A DNA stretch of 64,000 nucleotides from Clostridiales bacterium (GTDB lineage Bacteria > Bacillota > Clostridia > Christensenellales > Pumilibacteraceae), in assembly GCA_022508365.1 (NCBI GenBank), contig JAFLVH010000001.1:1-64000 (forward strand), given 5' to 3'. Of the stretch, positions 1 through 8,852 are shown in pieces (the stretch's first letter is position 1; each line of letters begins with the position of its first letter). The notes under the pieces were generated by a model that was not told the origin of the DNA, made no database searches, and saw only the letters and a program-made list of their open reading frames with translations. The translations under genes and the position numbers were made by a program.

Positions 1-53
1 ACGCGCGCACTGCACGCCGCGCAGCTCATTCCCGTTACCGAATACTGTTCCAT
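1..53 (-). CDS. copA: Copper-translocating P-type ATPase, N-terminal HMA fragment (truncated by window start)
   Basis: Not in the ORF track. Reverse complement from 53 reads MEQYSVTGMSCAACSAR, a GMxCxxC heavy-metal-associated motif, with an upstream GGAGGG; adjacent to csoR. Confidence 0.7.
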   Translation of the reverse strand, partial: MEQYSVTGMSCAACSAR

Positions 54-77
54 ACAGTTATTTTGCCCTCCGAACGG

Positions 78-386
78 CTACTTCATAAGCTTTTGCAGGG
101 TGGAAACGAGCTCGTCGATAACTTCCTCGTTGCCCTCTTTTACATCACGCACCACGCAATTGTGAATGTGTCCCGCAATCAAATCCTTGTTAAAGGCGTT
201 TACCGCTGCATTTACCGCGGCGGACTGCACCAAAATTTCCGGGCAATACGCGTCACGCTCCACCATGGCGCGGATGCCGCGAATCTGTCCCTCTATGCGA
301 TTGAGCCTATTAATCAGCTTTTTGCGGTCCTCTTCGCCGCGCTCGGTCTTTTTGCAGCAGCACGATTTATCCTGTTCTTCTTCCAT
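78..386 (-). CDS. csoR: CsoR/FrmR-family metal-sensing transcriptional repressor
   Basis: RLNRIEGQIRGIRAMVERDAYCPEILVQ...HIHNCV is typical of DUF156/CsoR, with the C-H-C copper ligand pattern. Confidence 0.9.
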   Translation of the reverse strand: MEEEQDKSCCCKKTERGEEDRKKLINRLNRIEGQIRGIRAMVERDAYCPEILVQSAAVNAAVNAFNKDLIAGHIHNCVVRDVKEGNEEVIDELVSTLQKLMK

Positions 387-404
387 AACTCACCTCATGC
401 AAAT

Positions 405-449
405 ATACCTATATGGGGTATATGCGCATTATATACCCCCATACGGTAT
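405..449. promoter_or_regulatory. Candidate CsoR operator pair
   Basis: ATACCTATATGGGGTAT (405-421) and ATACCCCCATACGGTAT (433-449) are near reverse complements of each other, directly upstream of csoR. Confidence 0.65.
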
Positions 450-480
450 TTGTCAAGCGTTTTGTAAATTTTTTTCGCAC

Positions 481-508
481 AAAAAAGCCCCCGACTTAAT
501 CGAGGGCT
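481..508 (-). terminator. Rho-independent terminator of the M60 gene
   Basis: AGCCCTCGATTAAGTCGGGGGCTTTTTT on the minus strand. Confidence 0.8.
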
Positions 509-517
509 CAAGCTAAA

Positions 518-3500
518 TCATTGGTATATTATAACGGAGTCGATGCCGACCTGCCCTGTACATCTTATTTCGACTTTGTGGCTGGCGTTTTGCATGGCGT
601 CGCTCAAGAATACAAGCGAGCCTGCGTTCGCCTTTAACTCTATGGAATTGACCTTGGCGCCGTCTATGTACACCTCATAGTTTTTGGCGAACATGGAGGA
701 CATCATAATTCCGAGGCGCGTGCCGGTAAACTCAAACTCAAGCTTGTTGCCCGAATGTCCCACATACACGTGTCCGAAGGATGACGGAGCCTGAGCGTAC
801 TCCCAATCGCCGGTGAAAACAAGGTTGGCGCTGTCGATTGATACCTTTGTTCCGCCGTTTATCTCCTGAATGTGCCACATCTCCAGCTCGCGGATGATGA
901 GGTAATTGCCCATCGACTCCGTAACCTCTATCTTGTAGTAGCGCATTTGCGTATCGGCAAAATCAAGGGTCTGGACAATTCCCGATCGTGTTAGATCCGC
1001 ATAGCTGTTTATCAACGTGTAATTTTCCCCGTCAAGGCTGGCGTAAAGCTTGAGCGCCTTAGGGAATTGCAGGTCGCTTCTGTTTTGGCTGTAAATGTAG
1101 AGGCGGTTAGCCGTATACACGGCGCCGAGATCTATAACCAAAGTAAACGGCGCAGCCTCTGTGGGTTTTCTGTTCATATGCAGCTGTTGCTGTCCGCCCA
1201 TATCCCTTATGCCGTCCACAACGACCGACAGATCGCCGCCGCCCCAGCTTGTTGTGTTGAGGAAGAGGTTTTCGCACTGGTCCTCTACAACGGACTGCTC
1301 ACCCACGCCGAGCTGAACGTTGTTTTGATAGTTGTAGCGGTATGTGCGCTTGTAGAAGTAGTCGCTTTGGAATTCGCTGTTGTCGGGGAATTCGTAGCTG
1401 CGCCTGTAGGCGTTTGCGTAAGGCTGAGTGTTATTTGTGACGGTGGGCTCTGTAAGCTGCACCTGCGTCAACGCGTTAAATTCCGCCTCCGAGCATCTGA
1501 CGCGCGAACCGCCGGAAATGCTGTAGTAATCCACCGCGCCGGTCTTATACGTTCTTCTAAGCGCTACGGCGGTGCCGGTTTGATCGCTGTAGGTGGCGTC
1601 GGTGTAGGAGTAGCCTTCGCTGTCCACGCCTTCAACCGCAAGGCCGTTTATGTCGCAATATTTTTCGCTGACTGTAAACATTGTTTCTGCCCACTGTTTT
1701 ATGCCAACGCCGATATAGGGGACCTTGCCGGTTTGCTGACCGCGTACAATAAGCACTTCTTTGATATACAACCAGTTTACTATCGAGCCGCCGCTTGTAT
1801 TAATAGTATAATTTGCGGTATTGCCGCCGCCTGCGTTTACGTTAACCGTGACGTTGCCGCGCACAAACTCGATATCGAAGTATGTTGCGGCATTAGCGGG
1901 ACGGAAGTATAGGCTGTCGTTGGAGTCCGCAATATTTGCGCCGAGCGCGTAATCTTTGCCGTCAAGCGAGTAGTACAGCGCGCAATTATAACGACCGCGC
2001 AAGTAAACACGGTATTTGCCGTCGTTTTCGATATACAGCTTGCCGTCAATCACATTAATAGTGTCTTGTAAAGGTTTAAAATAGAAGTCGGGTGCGTCAG
2101 GGTGCGCATTATGCTCGGCCTCGGTATTATTCCAGTACCAAATATCGGTATTTACTATTTGCGTTTGCGGGGGGTTGGAGTGATCGGTGCTGAGCGATGT
2201 GGTATAACCGGCAAAGCCGCCGTCAAACGCCTCCGTCGCGTCGGAATACATGTTTTCCTCGGAATACGTATAAATTGTGCGCTCCAGTACGGATTTGTTC
2301 AATTCCCTTGTGGGCTCGAATTCAAGCACCAGGTCTACGTCCGCAACGTTAAAGCTTCTGTCGTTTTTGGTTATTTCCAGGGTGACGATTATCTTGCCCG
2401 ATTTATTATTCGACGCGTCGGGAGTGTACGTAGCGGTGTCGCTGCCTGTTATAGCTATCGTGCCGTGTGCCGGCTGGGATATGCTTTTTACTCTGTAGGA
2501 AAAGCCGTCGGGAATGACAATGCTGCCGCTCTGGTACTGACCGCCGCTTGCGGTGTACTTAGTTAGGTCAATGGTAAACGGCTCGCCCGCCTTAATCAAA
2601 TAGGGCTGCATGGTGGTTATGTACTTCTTTTCGCCGTCGTAAACATAGCTTCTGCCCGTCTGGTACACGCACGAAACGGGTACGAACATGGGATACGATT
2701 TGTCGGCGTTGTCGGAAATTCCGGTGCCGCCCAAAATGTTGTTAAAGTAATAGTACATGTTGTTGTGCGTCACGTTTTGCCAGGCGTTCATGTACGCGGC
2801 ATAGGACTGACCGCCGCCCGCAACCTTGGCCTGAATAAAGTCGTTGGGCCCGAAGTTGTGGAGAAGCGTCGCGTACAAGGCGAGCCCCTGATTGCCGTTG
2901 CCGGGATTTTCGTTGGGCCTGGCTATTTTAAGCGTCTCCTCCAATGCCCAGGTAGCGCTGGTGTATCTGTTCCAGCCGCCGCCCAGTCCGTCGCCGCCGA
3001 AGTTACCTATTGTGCGCGCGGAGGAAATCTTGGTAAACAGCGCGTAGGACACAAGCGTCATCGCGTTGTTGGTAACCTCGCCGCCGTTGCCGACGCCATA
3101 GCCCTGGAAGTTGTGATGATACTCGTGGAAGTTGCCCCAAGCGCCCGACGTGACCATAAGATTGTAATCGAGCGAATTTGCCATCCAGCCTTCCGGGCAG
3201 TTGACCGAGCTTCTGCCGGGGAATGCAACAGCCGCACCCGCCGCAACAAACGGTTCAAAGAGCATGACTATTCCCTGATTGGAGCCAGTTGTAGTCACCT
3301 GTGAAATTTTTTCCCACAGAATAGCGGCCTTGTACAAGTCGTCATACGAAAACCTTTGCGCATTGGTTTTTGCGCCGGAGAGAAGCACGCCGTAATTCCA
3401 CACTTCCAAGTCAAAGTAGGGTGCGGAGCAGTATCGCTTTAGCCTGTTAAATTCGTCCTCTGTGGTGTAACCCAAAATAAAGTGCGGATATTCCACGCCG

Positions 3501-4438
3501 CCCGATATGGTCGCGGTATACTCCGCATTGTTGTTGCGGATGTAAAGCGGTCCGCCGAGGAAGGAGCCGACGTATGCGGTGTAAACGCCGTTTTCGAGTA
3601 CGGCGGTATTTTTGGTGACCTGCATGGTGTTGAGCAGATGCGGCATGCGCGGCATAGCCTTGCCCGCCCAAATATTGTTTGCCTGGCCGTTGTAAAGCGC
3701 CTGGCCTATATGTATGGTAAGACCGCCCGTTCTTTCCATGTCCTCTTCGCTGAGCTGAATCTTAATAACCTCGCCGGCGGGCGCGTAAATGCCGGTGACG
3801 CTGTAGCTGTTGTAGCCGCGCGGACGAATTGTTACCACCTTTTCCACGCCGGACTCCGAGTCGTTGACGTCGCCGTGGTAGTTGCCCACCGCCGCCGTGT
3901 GCTTATAAAGCTGCCTGCCGGTTTCTACGGGCTCCGCTCTGGTGCCGCTGTACAAAAAGCCGTTTTCGTCCATCCAGGTATAGCCGCCACCGCCCGCATT
4001 GGCAGTGCCGGTTGCGGTAAGAAAACTGGATTCGGATATGATTTCGTCTTGCGCTACACCGCCTTTATAGTTGGTGCCGTACACGGGATAGGACGCAAGT
4101 CCGCCGTCACGAGTGCCGGCAACAGGCTTGTTTCTTGCCACCTGCTTAGTCACCGTGCCGTAAAATCCCACCTCGGTGGTGGCTACGTAATCGTATGTAA
4201 ACGCGTCTTCGGGGCGCGTGCTCGGTCCGACCATTCCGGGATCGTCCGGCTTGTCGTCGGGGATGGTTTCGGTGGGCGGAGTCAAGTCGATTTCACCGCC
4301 GCCCTTGTTGCCGCCGCCCTTTTTGTCGTCGGCCTTGCCGCTGCACGCAACAAAGCTGAAGACCAAAACCAGCGCCAAGGCAATCACAATCACCTTGCGA
4401 CCGAAAGAAAACATTTTTTTAAGCTTTTTGGTGCCCAT
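518..4438 (-). CDS. Secreted lipoprotein, M60/enhancin-like metallopeptidase with C-terminal F5/8-type C (CBM32-like) domain
   Basis: Lipobox signal peptide (FSFVACSG); HEYHHNFQGYGVGNGGE fits HExxH(8,24)E of peptidase M60; discoidin-like ANRLYIYSQN...YYKIEVTESMGNYLIIRELEMW. Confidence 0.8.
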   Translation of the reverse strand: MGTKKLKKMFSFGRKVIVIALALVLVFSFVACSGKADDKKGGGNKGGGEIDLTPPTETIPDDKPDDPGMVGPSTRPEDAFTYDYVATTEVGFYGTVTKQVARNKPVAGTRDGGLASYPVYGTNYKGGVAQDEIISESSFLTATGTANAGGGGYTWMDENGFLYSGTRAEPVETGRQLYKHTAAVGNYHGDVNDSESGVEKVVTIRPRGYNSYSVTGIYAPAGEVIKIQLSEEDMERTGGLTIHIGQALYNGQANNIWAGKAMPRMPHLLNTMQVTKNTAVLENGVYTAYVGSFLGGPLYIRNNNAEYTATISGGVEYPHFILGYTTEDEFNRLKRYCSAPYFDLEVWNYGVLLSGAKTNAQRFSYDDLYKAAILWEKISQVTTTGSNQGIVMLFEPFVAAGAAVAFPGRSSVNCPEGWMANSLDYNLMVTSGAWGNFHEYHHNFQGYGVGNGGEVTNNAMTLVSYALFTKISSARTIGNFGGDGLGGGWNRYTSATWALEETLKIARPNENPGNGNQGLALYATLLHNFGPNDFIQAKVAGGGQSYAAYMNAWQNVTHNNMYYYFNNILGGTGISDNADKSYPMFVPVSCVYQTGRSYVYDGEKKYITTMQPYLIKAGEPFTIDLTKYTASGGQYQSGSIVIPDGFSYRVKSISQPAHGTIAITGSDTATYTPDASNNKSGKIIVTLEITKNDRSFNVADVDLVLEFEPTRELNKSVLERTIYTYSEENMYSDATEAFDGGFAGYTTSLSTDHSNPPQTQIVNTDIWYWNNTEAEHNAHPDAPDFYFKPLQDTINVIDGKLYIENDGKYRVYLRGRYNCALYYSLDGKDYALGANIADSNDSLYFRPANAATYFDIEFVRGNVTVNVNAGGGNTANYTINTSGGSIVNWLYIKEVLIVRGQQTGKVPYIGVGIKQWAETMFTVSEKYCDINGLAVEGVDSEGYSYTDATYSDQTGTAVALRRTYKTGAVDYYSISGGSRVRCSEAEFNALTQVQLTEPTVTNNTQPYANAYRRSYEFPDNSEFQSDYFYKRTYRYNYQNNVQLGVGEQSVVEDQCENLFLNTTSWGGGDLSVVVDGIRDMGGQQQLHMNRKPTEAAPFTLVIDLGAVYTANRLYIYSQNRSDLQFPKALKLYASLDGENYTLINSYADLTRSGIVQTLDFADTQMRYYKIEVTESMGNYLIIRELEMWHIQEINGGTKVSIDSANLVFTGDWEYAQAPSSFGHVYVGHSGNKLEFEFTGTRLGIMMSSMFAKNYEVYIDGAKVNSIELKANAGSLVFLSDAMQNASHKVEIRCTGQVGIDSVIIYQ

Positions 4439-4526
4439 TTAAGTACTCCTGTTGCTTTTTATATATGTCATTATATCACATAAAGTTAAATAACACAAGA
4501 GATTTATACAGATATCGGATATCCTC

Positions 4527-4561
4527 AAAAAATAAGCGAGGCCGTATACAACCGACCTCGC
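4527..4561 (-). terminator. Terminator-like hairpin
   Basis: Minus strand GCGAGGTCGG-N-CGGCCTCGCTTATTTTTT. No obvious minus-strand gene directly upstream. Confidence 0.45.
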
Positions 4562-4693
4562 CGTTATCGTGCTTTTTTGAATTTACGAATTGGGCTGCAT
4601 TTAGCCGATGAAAAACGTCTGACATCGGCGGTTGCCTTTTCACTTATAATATGCTATAATTATTGCACGACAAACAATAATTTAGAGGTAATA

Positions 4694-5056
4694 ATGTTTC
4701 ATATTTTCAAAGACCAAAATGAACGAATTGCGTATGGTGGCACCGCTTTTATCGAGCTTCAATATTGCAAATTGAAGGCGGGTACAAGATTAAATAAAAT
4801 CGTGGCGTTGCGTTCTATTCGGCATTGGCAAGATAATTCATTGTATGTCTATGTCACTGACATTGATAATTTTTTGGATCAATACCACGATATATTTCAA
4901 GGTGTCGATTGTAGTGGAATAAACTATTATTCGCCAAATCAGCTAAATGAAATAGTAGCAAAACTCGAAAGTAAAAAACCTGTTGACTATAGCGTGCTTT
5001 TAGAATGGTTAAAACAAGGCATTGAGCATAACGGCATTTATATATTAGGAATATAA
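4694..5056 (+). CDS. Hypothetical small protein (immunity-like?)
   Basis: ATG at 4694 (MFHIFKDQNERIAYGG) behind TTTAGAGGTAATA; the longer ORF start at 4577 lacks an RBS. Confidence 0.65.
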   Translation: MFHIFKDQNERIAYGGTAFIELQYCKLKAGTRLNKIVALRSIRHWQDNSLYVYVTDIDNFLDQYHDIFQGVDCSGINYYSPNQLNEIVAKLESKKPVDYSVLLEWLKQGIEHNGIYILGI

Positions 5057-5079
5057 ATTTCAATTTAACGAAGCAGTAA

Positions 5080-5469
5080 ATGAACAACTATTATTCAATT
5101 AAAAGTCCTGCCGATATAGATACTTTCATAGAAAAAACAAACGCTTTGCACGACGGGCATATCGTTGCAGTAGAGTACCGAAACAACGGTATAAAAATAT
5201 CCGGCGATGTTTATGAATTAAATTCCGAGTTGAAACAGTTAATAATTCGTGTTTTAATAACGAGTATCAAAGACGCTGTTCTGGAAATGGAATTTGAGAA
5301 CGTTTTAGAGTGGAAAATATCGCAAGCCGATAATGATATTTTAGAAGCTGGCGTTAGTTTTGATGAAAAAGGCTTTATTGTATGGGCAGACGGTGCTATT
5401 GATTTGAATAATGTACAGGGAAACGACTCATATGTAATTGCGAAAAAAATGAAGTGGCGTATTTTGTAA
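5080..5469 (+). CDS. Hypothetical small protein (LHDGHI...FVWADGAI...AKKMKWR type)
   Basis: Intact low-GC ORF in a co-directional cluster. Resembles an uncharacterised Firmicutes family seen near polymorphic toxins, from memory and not searched. Confidence 0.65.
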   Translation: MNNYYSIKSPADIDTFIEKTNALHDGHIVAVEYRNNGIKISGDVYELNSELKQLIIRVLITSIKDAVLEMEFENVLEWKISQADNDILEAGVSFDEKGFIVWADGAIDLNNVQGNDSYVIAKKMKWRIL

Positions 5470-5522
5470 CACTTGCTTTCTGAATATTTCTACGAAAAAA
5501 TTTAATTTAGAGGAGTAATATA

Positions 5523-5846
5523 TTGGAGCCTTTATCATATCAACAATTTATAGATGAAATTAATAATTGTAAAATAATAAAAGCAGTATTTCTAATTGAG
5601 AATTATGCCCATTATAATAAATGCGTAATTAAAAGAGCAGCTGACATTTTTGATAATGGTAGCACCGCCGTTTATTATGATTATATTTCTGTTGAATTGA
5701 CAAAAGATTCGGAACATTATTCGTTTTTAAATAAATTTGACGAAGATGTAAAACTTTTCGATATGAAACGCAACGGAAAGTATACTTTAAAACAAATGTG
5801 GGATAGGATTAAGTTTATTACAATAGAATATGCCGTAAATGATTAG
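5523..5846 (+). CDS. Hypothetical small protein, TTG start
   Basis: TTG preceded by AGAGGAGTAATATA; low-GC ORF in the same cluster. Confidence 0.6.
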   Translation: MEPLSYQQFIDEINNCKIIKAVFLIENYAHYNKCVIKRAADIFDNGSTAVYYDYISVELTKDSEHYSFLNKFDEDVKLFDMKRNGKYTLKQMWDRIKFITIEYAVND

Positions 5847-5893
5847 AACTATGAATTTCAATTTAGCGGAAAATGATTTCCAAAAAATCCATA

Positions 5894-5920
5894 TTCCACA
5901 CAGTTTATAACTGTGTGGAA
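5894..5920. promoter_or_regulatory. Palindrome copy 1, candidate operator upstream of the XRE gene
   Basis: TTCCACACAGTT-TAT-AACTGTGTGGAA: perfect 12-bp arms, 3-bp spacer. Confidence 0.7.
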
Positions 5921-5941
5921 GCAATAGGAGGAGCATATAAA

Positions 5942-6163
5942 ATGCAAAAACATCAAGATTTGCCGGAATTACATAACTTGTCGAATAATTTAATCAACCT
6001 TCGCAAGCAAAAAGGATTGACGCAACAGGAAGTATCGGCAAAGCTCAATATAACCTATCAATCATATCAGGCATACGAGCTTGGCTCAGCCACACCGTCT
6101 TTGATTAACTTTATCAAACTTGCCAAATTTTTCGACGTTTCATATAACAGTCTTTTGGAATAG
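5942..6163 (+). CDS. XRE-family (Cro/CI HTH) transcriptional regulator
   Basis: NLINLRKQKGLTQQEVSAKLNITYQSYQAYELGSATPSLINFIKLAKFFDVSYNSLL. ATG at 5942 behind AGGAGGAG; the longer ORF reads through the palindrome. Confidence 0.85.
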   Translation: MQKHQDLPELHNLSNNLINLRKQKGLTQQEVSAKLNITYQSYQAYELGSATPSLINFIKLAKFFDVSYNSLLE

Positions 6164-6201
6164 TAATACAGTGTCGTAGTAACCGAATACTCATTAAGCC
6201 G

Positions 6202-6222
6202 CACACAGTTTAAAACTGTATG
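6202..6222. repeat. Palindrome copy 2
   Basis: CACACAGTT-TAA-AACTGTATG. Confidence 0.6.
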
Positions 6223-6260
6223 GATTGTAGTCGTCTTGATTGGGATAATGCGGTGTAACA

Positions 6261-6279
6261 ACACAGTTTATAACTGTGT
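6261..6279. repeat. Palindrome copy 3
   Basis: ACACAGTT-TAT-AACTGTGT. Confidence 0.6.
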
Positions 6280-6335
6280 AGAACGTAATCGTCTTTGCGG
6301 TGCATATAATAGCTGTTACGTTAAGATGGTGTACT

Positions 6336-6359
6336 CACACAGTTTATAACTGTGGGGAA
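6336..6359. repeat. Palindrome copy 4
   Basis: CACACAGTT-TAT-AACTGTGGGGAA. Confidence 0.6.
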
Positions 6360-6397
6360 TAACAACATTCTAAATTTTACTTATTTTTATATGCAGT

Positions 6398-6426
6398 AAA
6401 AAACTCTCGATTGTTCGAGAGTTTTT
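6398..6426. terminator. Bidirectional rho-independent terminator
   Basis: AAAAACTCTCGATTGTTCGAGAGTTTTT, with A and T tracts on either side. Confidence 0.8.
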
Positions 6427-6474
6427 ATTATCACGATAGCATAAATTTTCTCTATGGAAAATCGCCTTTATCGC

Positions 6475-7791
6475 TCATGCTCTTTTTTTGCGTATTACAA
6501 GGTAAATAACAAACGCCGTTATGCCGGCGCCGACAACGCAAACGGACGCTATAGCTATCGCCTTCCACGTGCTATCGCCGTTTTCGTAAGCCGCAGCATC
6601 GAGCCGAGCGCTCTCCTCGCCTGTAGCGGACTCCGCATTGTCGGATACGGACAGCGTTCCGTCCGAAGCGATAGCATAGCCCGATGCCACCAGTTCGTTT
6701 ATTTCCTTTATGCTCTTTCCTGTCACGGCGTTGCACTTCATCACCTTGTCGGTGCCAACGTATATGATCTTTTGCGTGACGGCATTGGTGTACGGGTTGA
6801 CGGCGGTAATCGTATACTTGCCCTCTTCGGCAAACACGGCGCCGTCGCTTACAGCCACATTAAACCGAGTGTCCTCGACGATATCGGTGCCGTCGCTATT
6901 AAGCACCTCCTTTTTTACGGTCATGCTCAAGTACTTAGATTGCGCGACGCACTTAAAGCCCTTTTCGGTCGTGTTCTTGTTGTAAAGCTCCGCGTCGGTG
7001 TCAAGCTCGGTCGGGTAAACCATGCAGTCGCCGCTGCGGACCGAGAAGTAGCTTTCCAGCCTATAGTCAAACCAACTCCCGTTGGGGTCCATCCAGTCTG
7101 TCACCCAATTCCAGCCGGTCTTTTTATAGATTTCATAGCACAGAATGACGCGGTAATCGCCCTCTTCCAAAATGCTTATTTGCGTTTCGCCCACGCTCAA
7201 TCCCGCCAGAAAGTCAGTGTATGTGACAATGCTCTGTTTCCCCTTATGGTCGGTGCGCACAATCATGAGCATGCCGTGATGAAAGTCCGCTTTGTAATAA
7301 GGGTCGTCTATCCAACAATCTTGGACAACCGCCTTGTCGTCTGCAATCACCAGATTTTTATTTCCGTTAAGCTTGTTGATATCCTGGTCGAGCTTAAACC
7401 CAAAAGTCACCTCGCCGCTGTTTTTAAGATAGACGGGCATGTTCTCGCAATAGGCGTTTCGGCTGCTTGTAGTACTACCCGAAAATCCTTTAACATAGAA
7501 CGAGCCCAAAGCCCAGCCCTTGTGCGGATCGCCGTCCGGGATAAGCCCCATAATCGTTCCGGGCAGAGTGAGTAAGGTCCAAGGATTCCAACTGCTTTTG
7601 GTGTTGGGCTTATATCCGTTATCCTTGCCGCAGGGCACGACGGTGCCGAAGTAAGTGACGTTGTCTTCGGTCTCCGCGCTCGCAGGTTTTACGCTGCGGT
7701 TACACAAAAGAACAGAGCAAACGACGATTGCCGCCGCGATTAAGCAGGCAACCGAAATTTTGCCGAATAAACCGTTTTTGATTTTTGTCAT
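6475..7791 (-). CDS. Secreted/surface protein with N-terminal signal segment and C-terminal TM anchor
   Basis: N-terminal ISVACLIAAAIVVCSVLLC; C-terminal AIAIASVCVVGAGITAFVIYLVIRKKRA. Starts 2 nt after the WYL gene, with GGAGGTG RBS. Confidence 0.75.
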   Translation of the reverse strand: MTKIKNGLFGKISVACLIAAAIVVCSVLLCNRSVKPASAETEDNVTYFGTVVPCGKDNGYKPNTKSSWNPWTLLTLPGTIMGLIPDGDPHKGWALGSFYVKGFSGSTTSSRNAYCENMPVYLKNSGEVTFGFKLDQDINKLNGNKNLVIADDKAVVQDCWIDDPYYKADFHHGMLMIVRTDHKGKQSIVTYTDFLAGLSVGETQISILEEGDYRVILCYEIYKKTGWNWVTDWMDPNGSWFDYRLESYFSVRSGDCMVYPTELDTDAELYNKNTTEKGFKCVAQSKYLSMTVKKEVLNSDGTDIVEDTRFNVAVSDGAVFAEEGKYTITAVNPYTNAVTQKIIYVGTDKVMKCNAVTGKSIKEINELVASGYAIASDGTLSVSDNAESATGEESARLDAAAYENGDSTWKAIAIASVCVVGAGITAFVIYLVIRKKRA

Positions 7792-7793
7792 AA

Positions 7794-8792
7794 TTACACC
7801 TCCGAAGATAGGTTGTTATTGTATTTTGCCATAGCATTATTCAAGTTGTCTTTTATCTTGTCGCGCAGGGTCGCGGGCGTGATTATCTCCACGGAATTGA
7901 GATATTGCATAGCCCAGTATTCCATTGCGGCGGGGCTGACGTTTACCGAAACTTTAAACCTGCCGTCCGCCTTTTTAATTACCGCGTTGTCGCCGAACCA
8001 GTCCACCACCTGGTCAATCACGGCCTCCTCCGCAAAAAACTCCACGCGCTCTATCTTGTCCGAAAACATATACGGAAAAGCGGAGGCGAGGCGGCGGTAG
8101 TCTATTCCCTTTTCGTAGCCCTCTACCGACCTTAACGGCGTGACAAGCTCATCGGTGATTTGCATATCGGTGATTTTGTCGAGGCGGTAATAGCCTACGT
8201 TTTTCCATTTTTCGTTGTACGCCATAAGGTAGTAGCGCTGATTGTGCAAAATCATCTGGTAAGGGCTGACGCGGTGAGACGACGTTACGTGCAGCTTTTT
8301 GTCCGCGCCGAACTTGTTGTAAGAAAATGTTATTTGCTTAGCGCCTTCTATCGCCTCGTCCACTATGGATATGTTAAGAAAAAACTGGCAGTTGTCCGAC
8401 TTGCTCCACTGGTCGACCGAATACACGTTGTTAACGTGCGCGCGGAAGTGTTCGCTGGAAAGCTTGCACAGCTTGTCGATGAGCATCTTGGAATGATTTG
8501 CCGTTATGTACTTGCTTGCGAGTACGCCGTCCACAAGCAGGCGCAGCTCGGAATCGTCAAACTCACGGTAGGCAAGATAGCTGCCGCGTTTATTCGATTC
8601 TATTTCCACCCCTGCCTCTTTAAGATAGGAGACGTTACGCCCCACCGCCTTACGTTCAAGCTCTATGCCGAACTTCTGCGAAAGGTAGTACTGAATCTTG
8701 TCCTGCGTCAAAGGATGATCGTAGTCGCTGTACCGCTGAAAGATCTGATAAATGCGCAGCAGCGCGTTCTTTTTAGGTTCGATATTGCTCAT
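7794..8792 (-). CDS. WYL-domain transcriptional regulator
   Basis: N-terminal wHTH (LTQDKIQYYLSQKFGIELERKAVGRNVSYLKEAGVEIE); WYL region ITFSYNK...SPYQMILHNQRYYLMAYNEKWKNVGYYRLDKI. Confidence 0.88.
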   Translation of the reverse strand: MSNIEPKKNALLRIYQIFQRYSDYDHPLTQDKIQYYLSQKFGIELERKAVGRNVSYLKEAGVEIESNKRGSYLAYREFDDSELRLLVDGVLASKYITANHSKMLIDKLCKLSSEHFRAHVNNVYSVDQWSKSDNCQFFLNISIVDEAIEGAKQITFSYNKFGADKKLHVTSSHRVSPYQMILHNQRYYLMAYNEKWKNVGYYRLDKITDMQITDELVTPLRSVEGYEKGIDYRRLASAFPYMFSDKIERVEFFAEEAVIDQVVDWFGDNAVIKKADGRFKVSVNVSPAAMEYWAMQYLNSVEIITPATLRDKIKDNLNNAMAKYNNNLSSEV

Positions 8793-8817
8793 GATATTTC
8801 TCCTTTTTATATTTCTA

Positions 8818-8852
8818 ACTCTGAACTCTTAACTCTTAACTCTGAACTGTTA
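8818..8852. repeat. Short heptanucleotide tandem repeat (ACTCTKA)
   Basis: ACTCTGA ACTCTTA ACTCTTA ACTCTGA ACTGTTA; overlaps the 3' end of the vWA gene. Confidence 0.7.

Noticed and set aside
5873-5941. N-terminal extension of the XRE ORF (MISKKSIFHTVYNCVEAIGGAYK)
   Set aside because: It is translated from the palindrome; ATG at 5942 has a strong RBS and begins the HTH protein.
5894-6359. CRISPR array
   Set aside because: Only four copies, palindromic rather than direct-repeat/spacer organisation, unequal spacing, no cas genes nearby.
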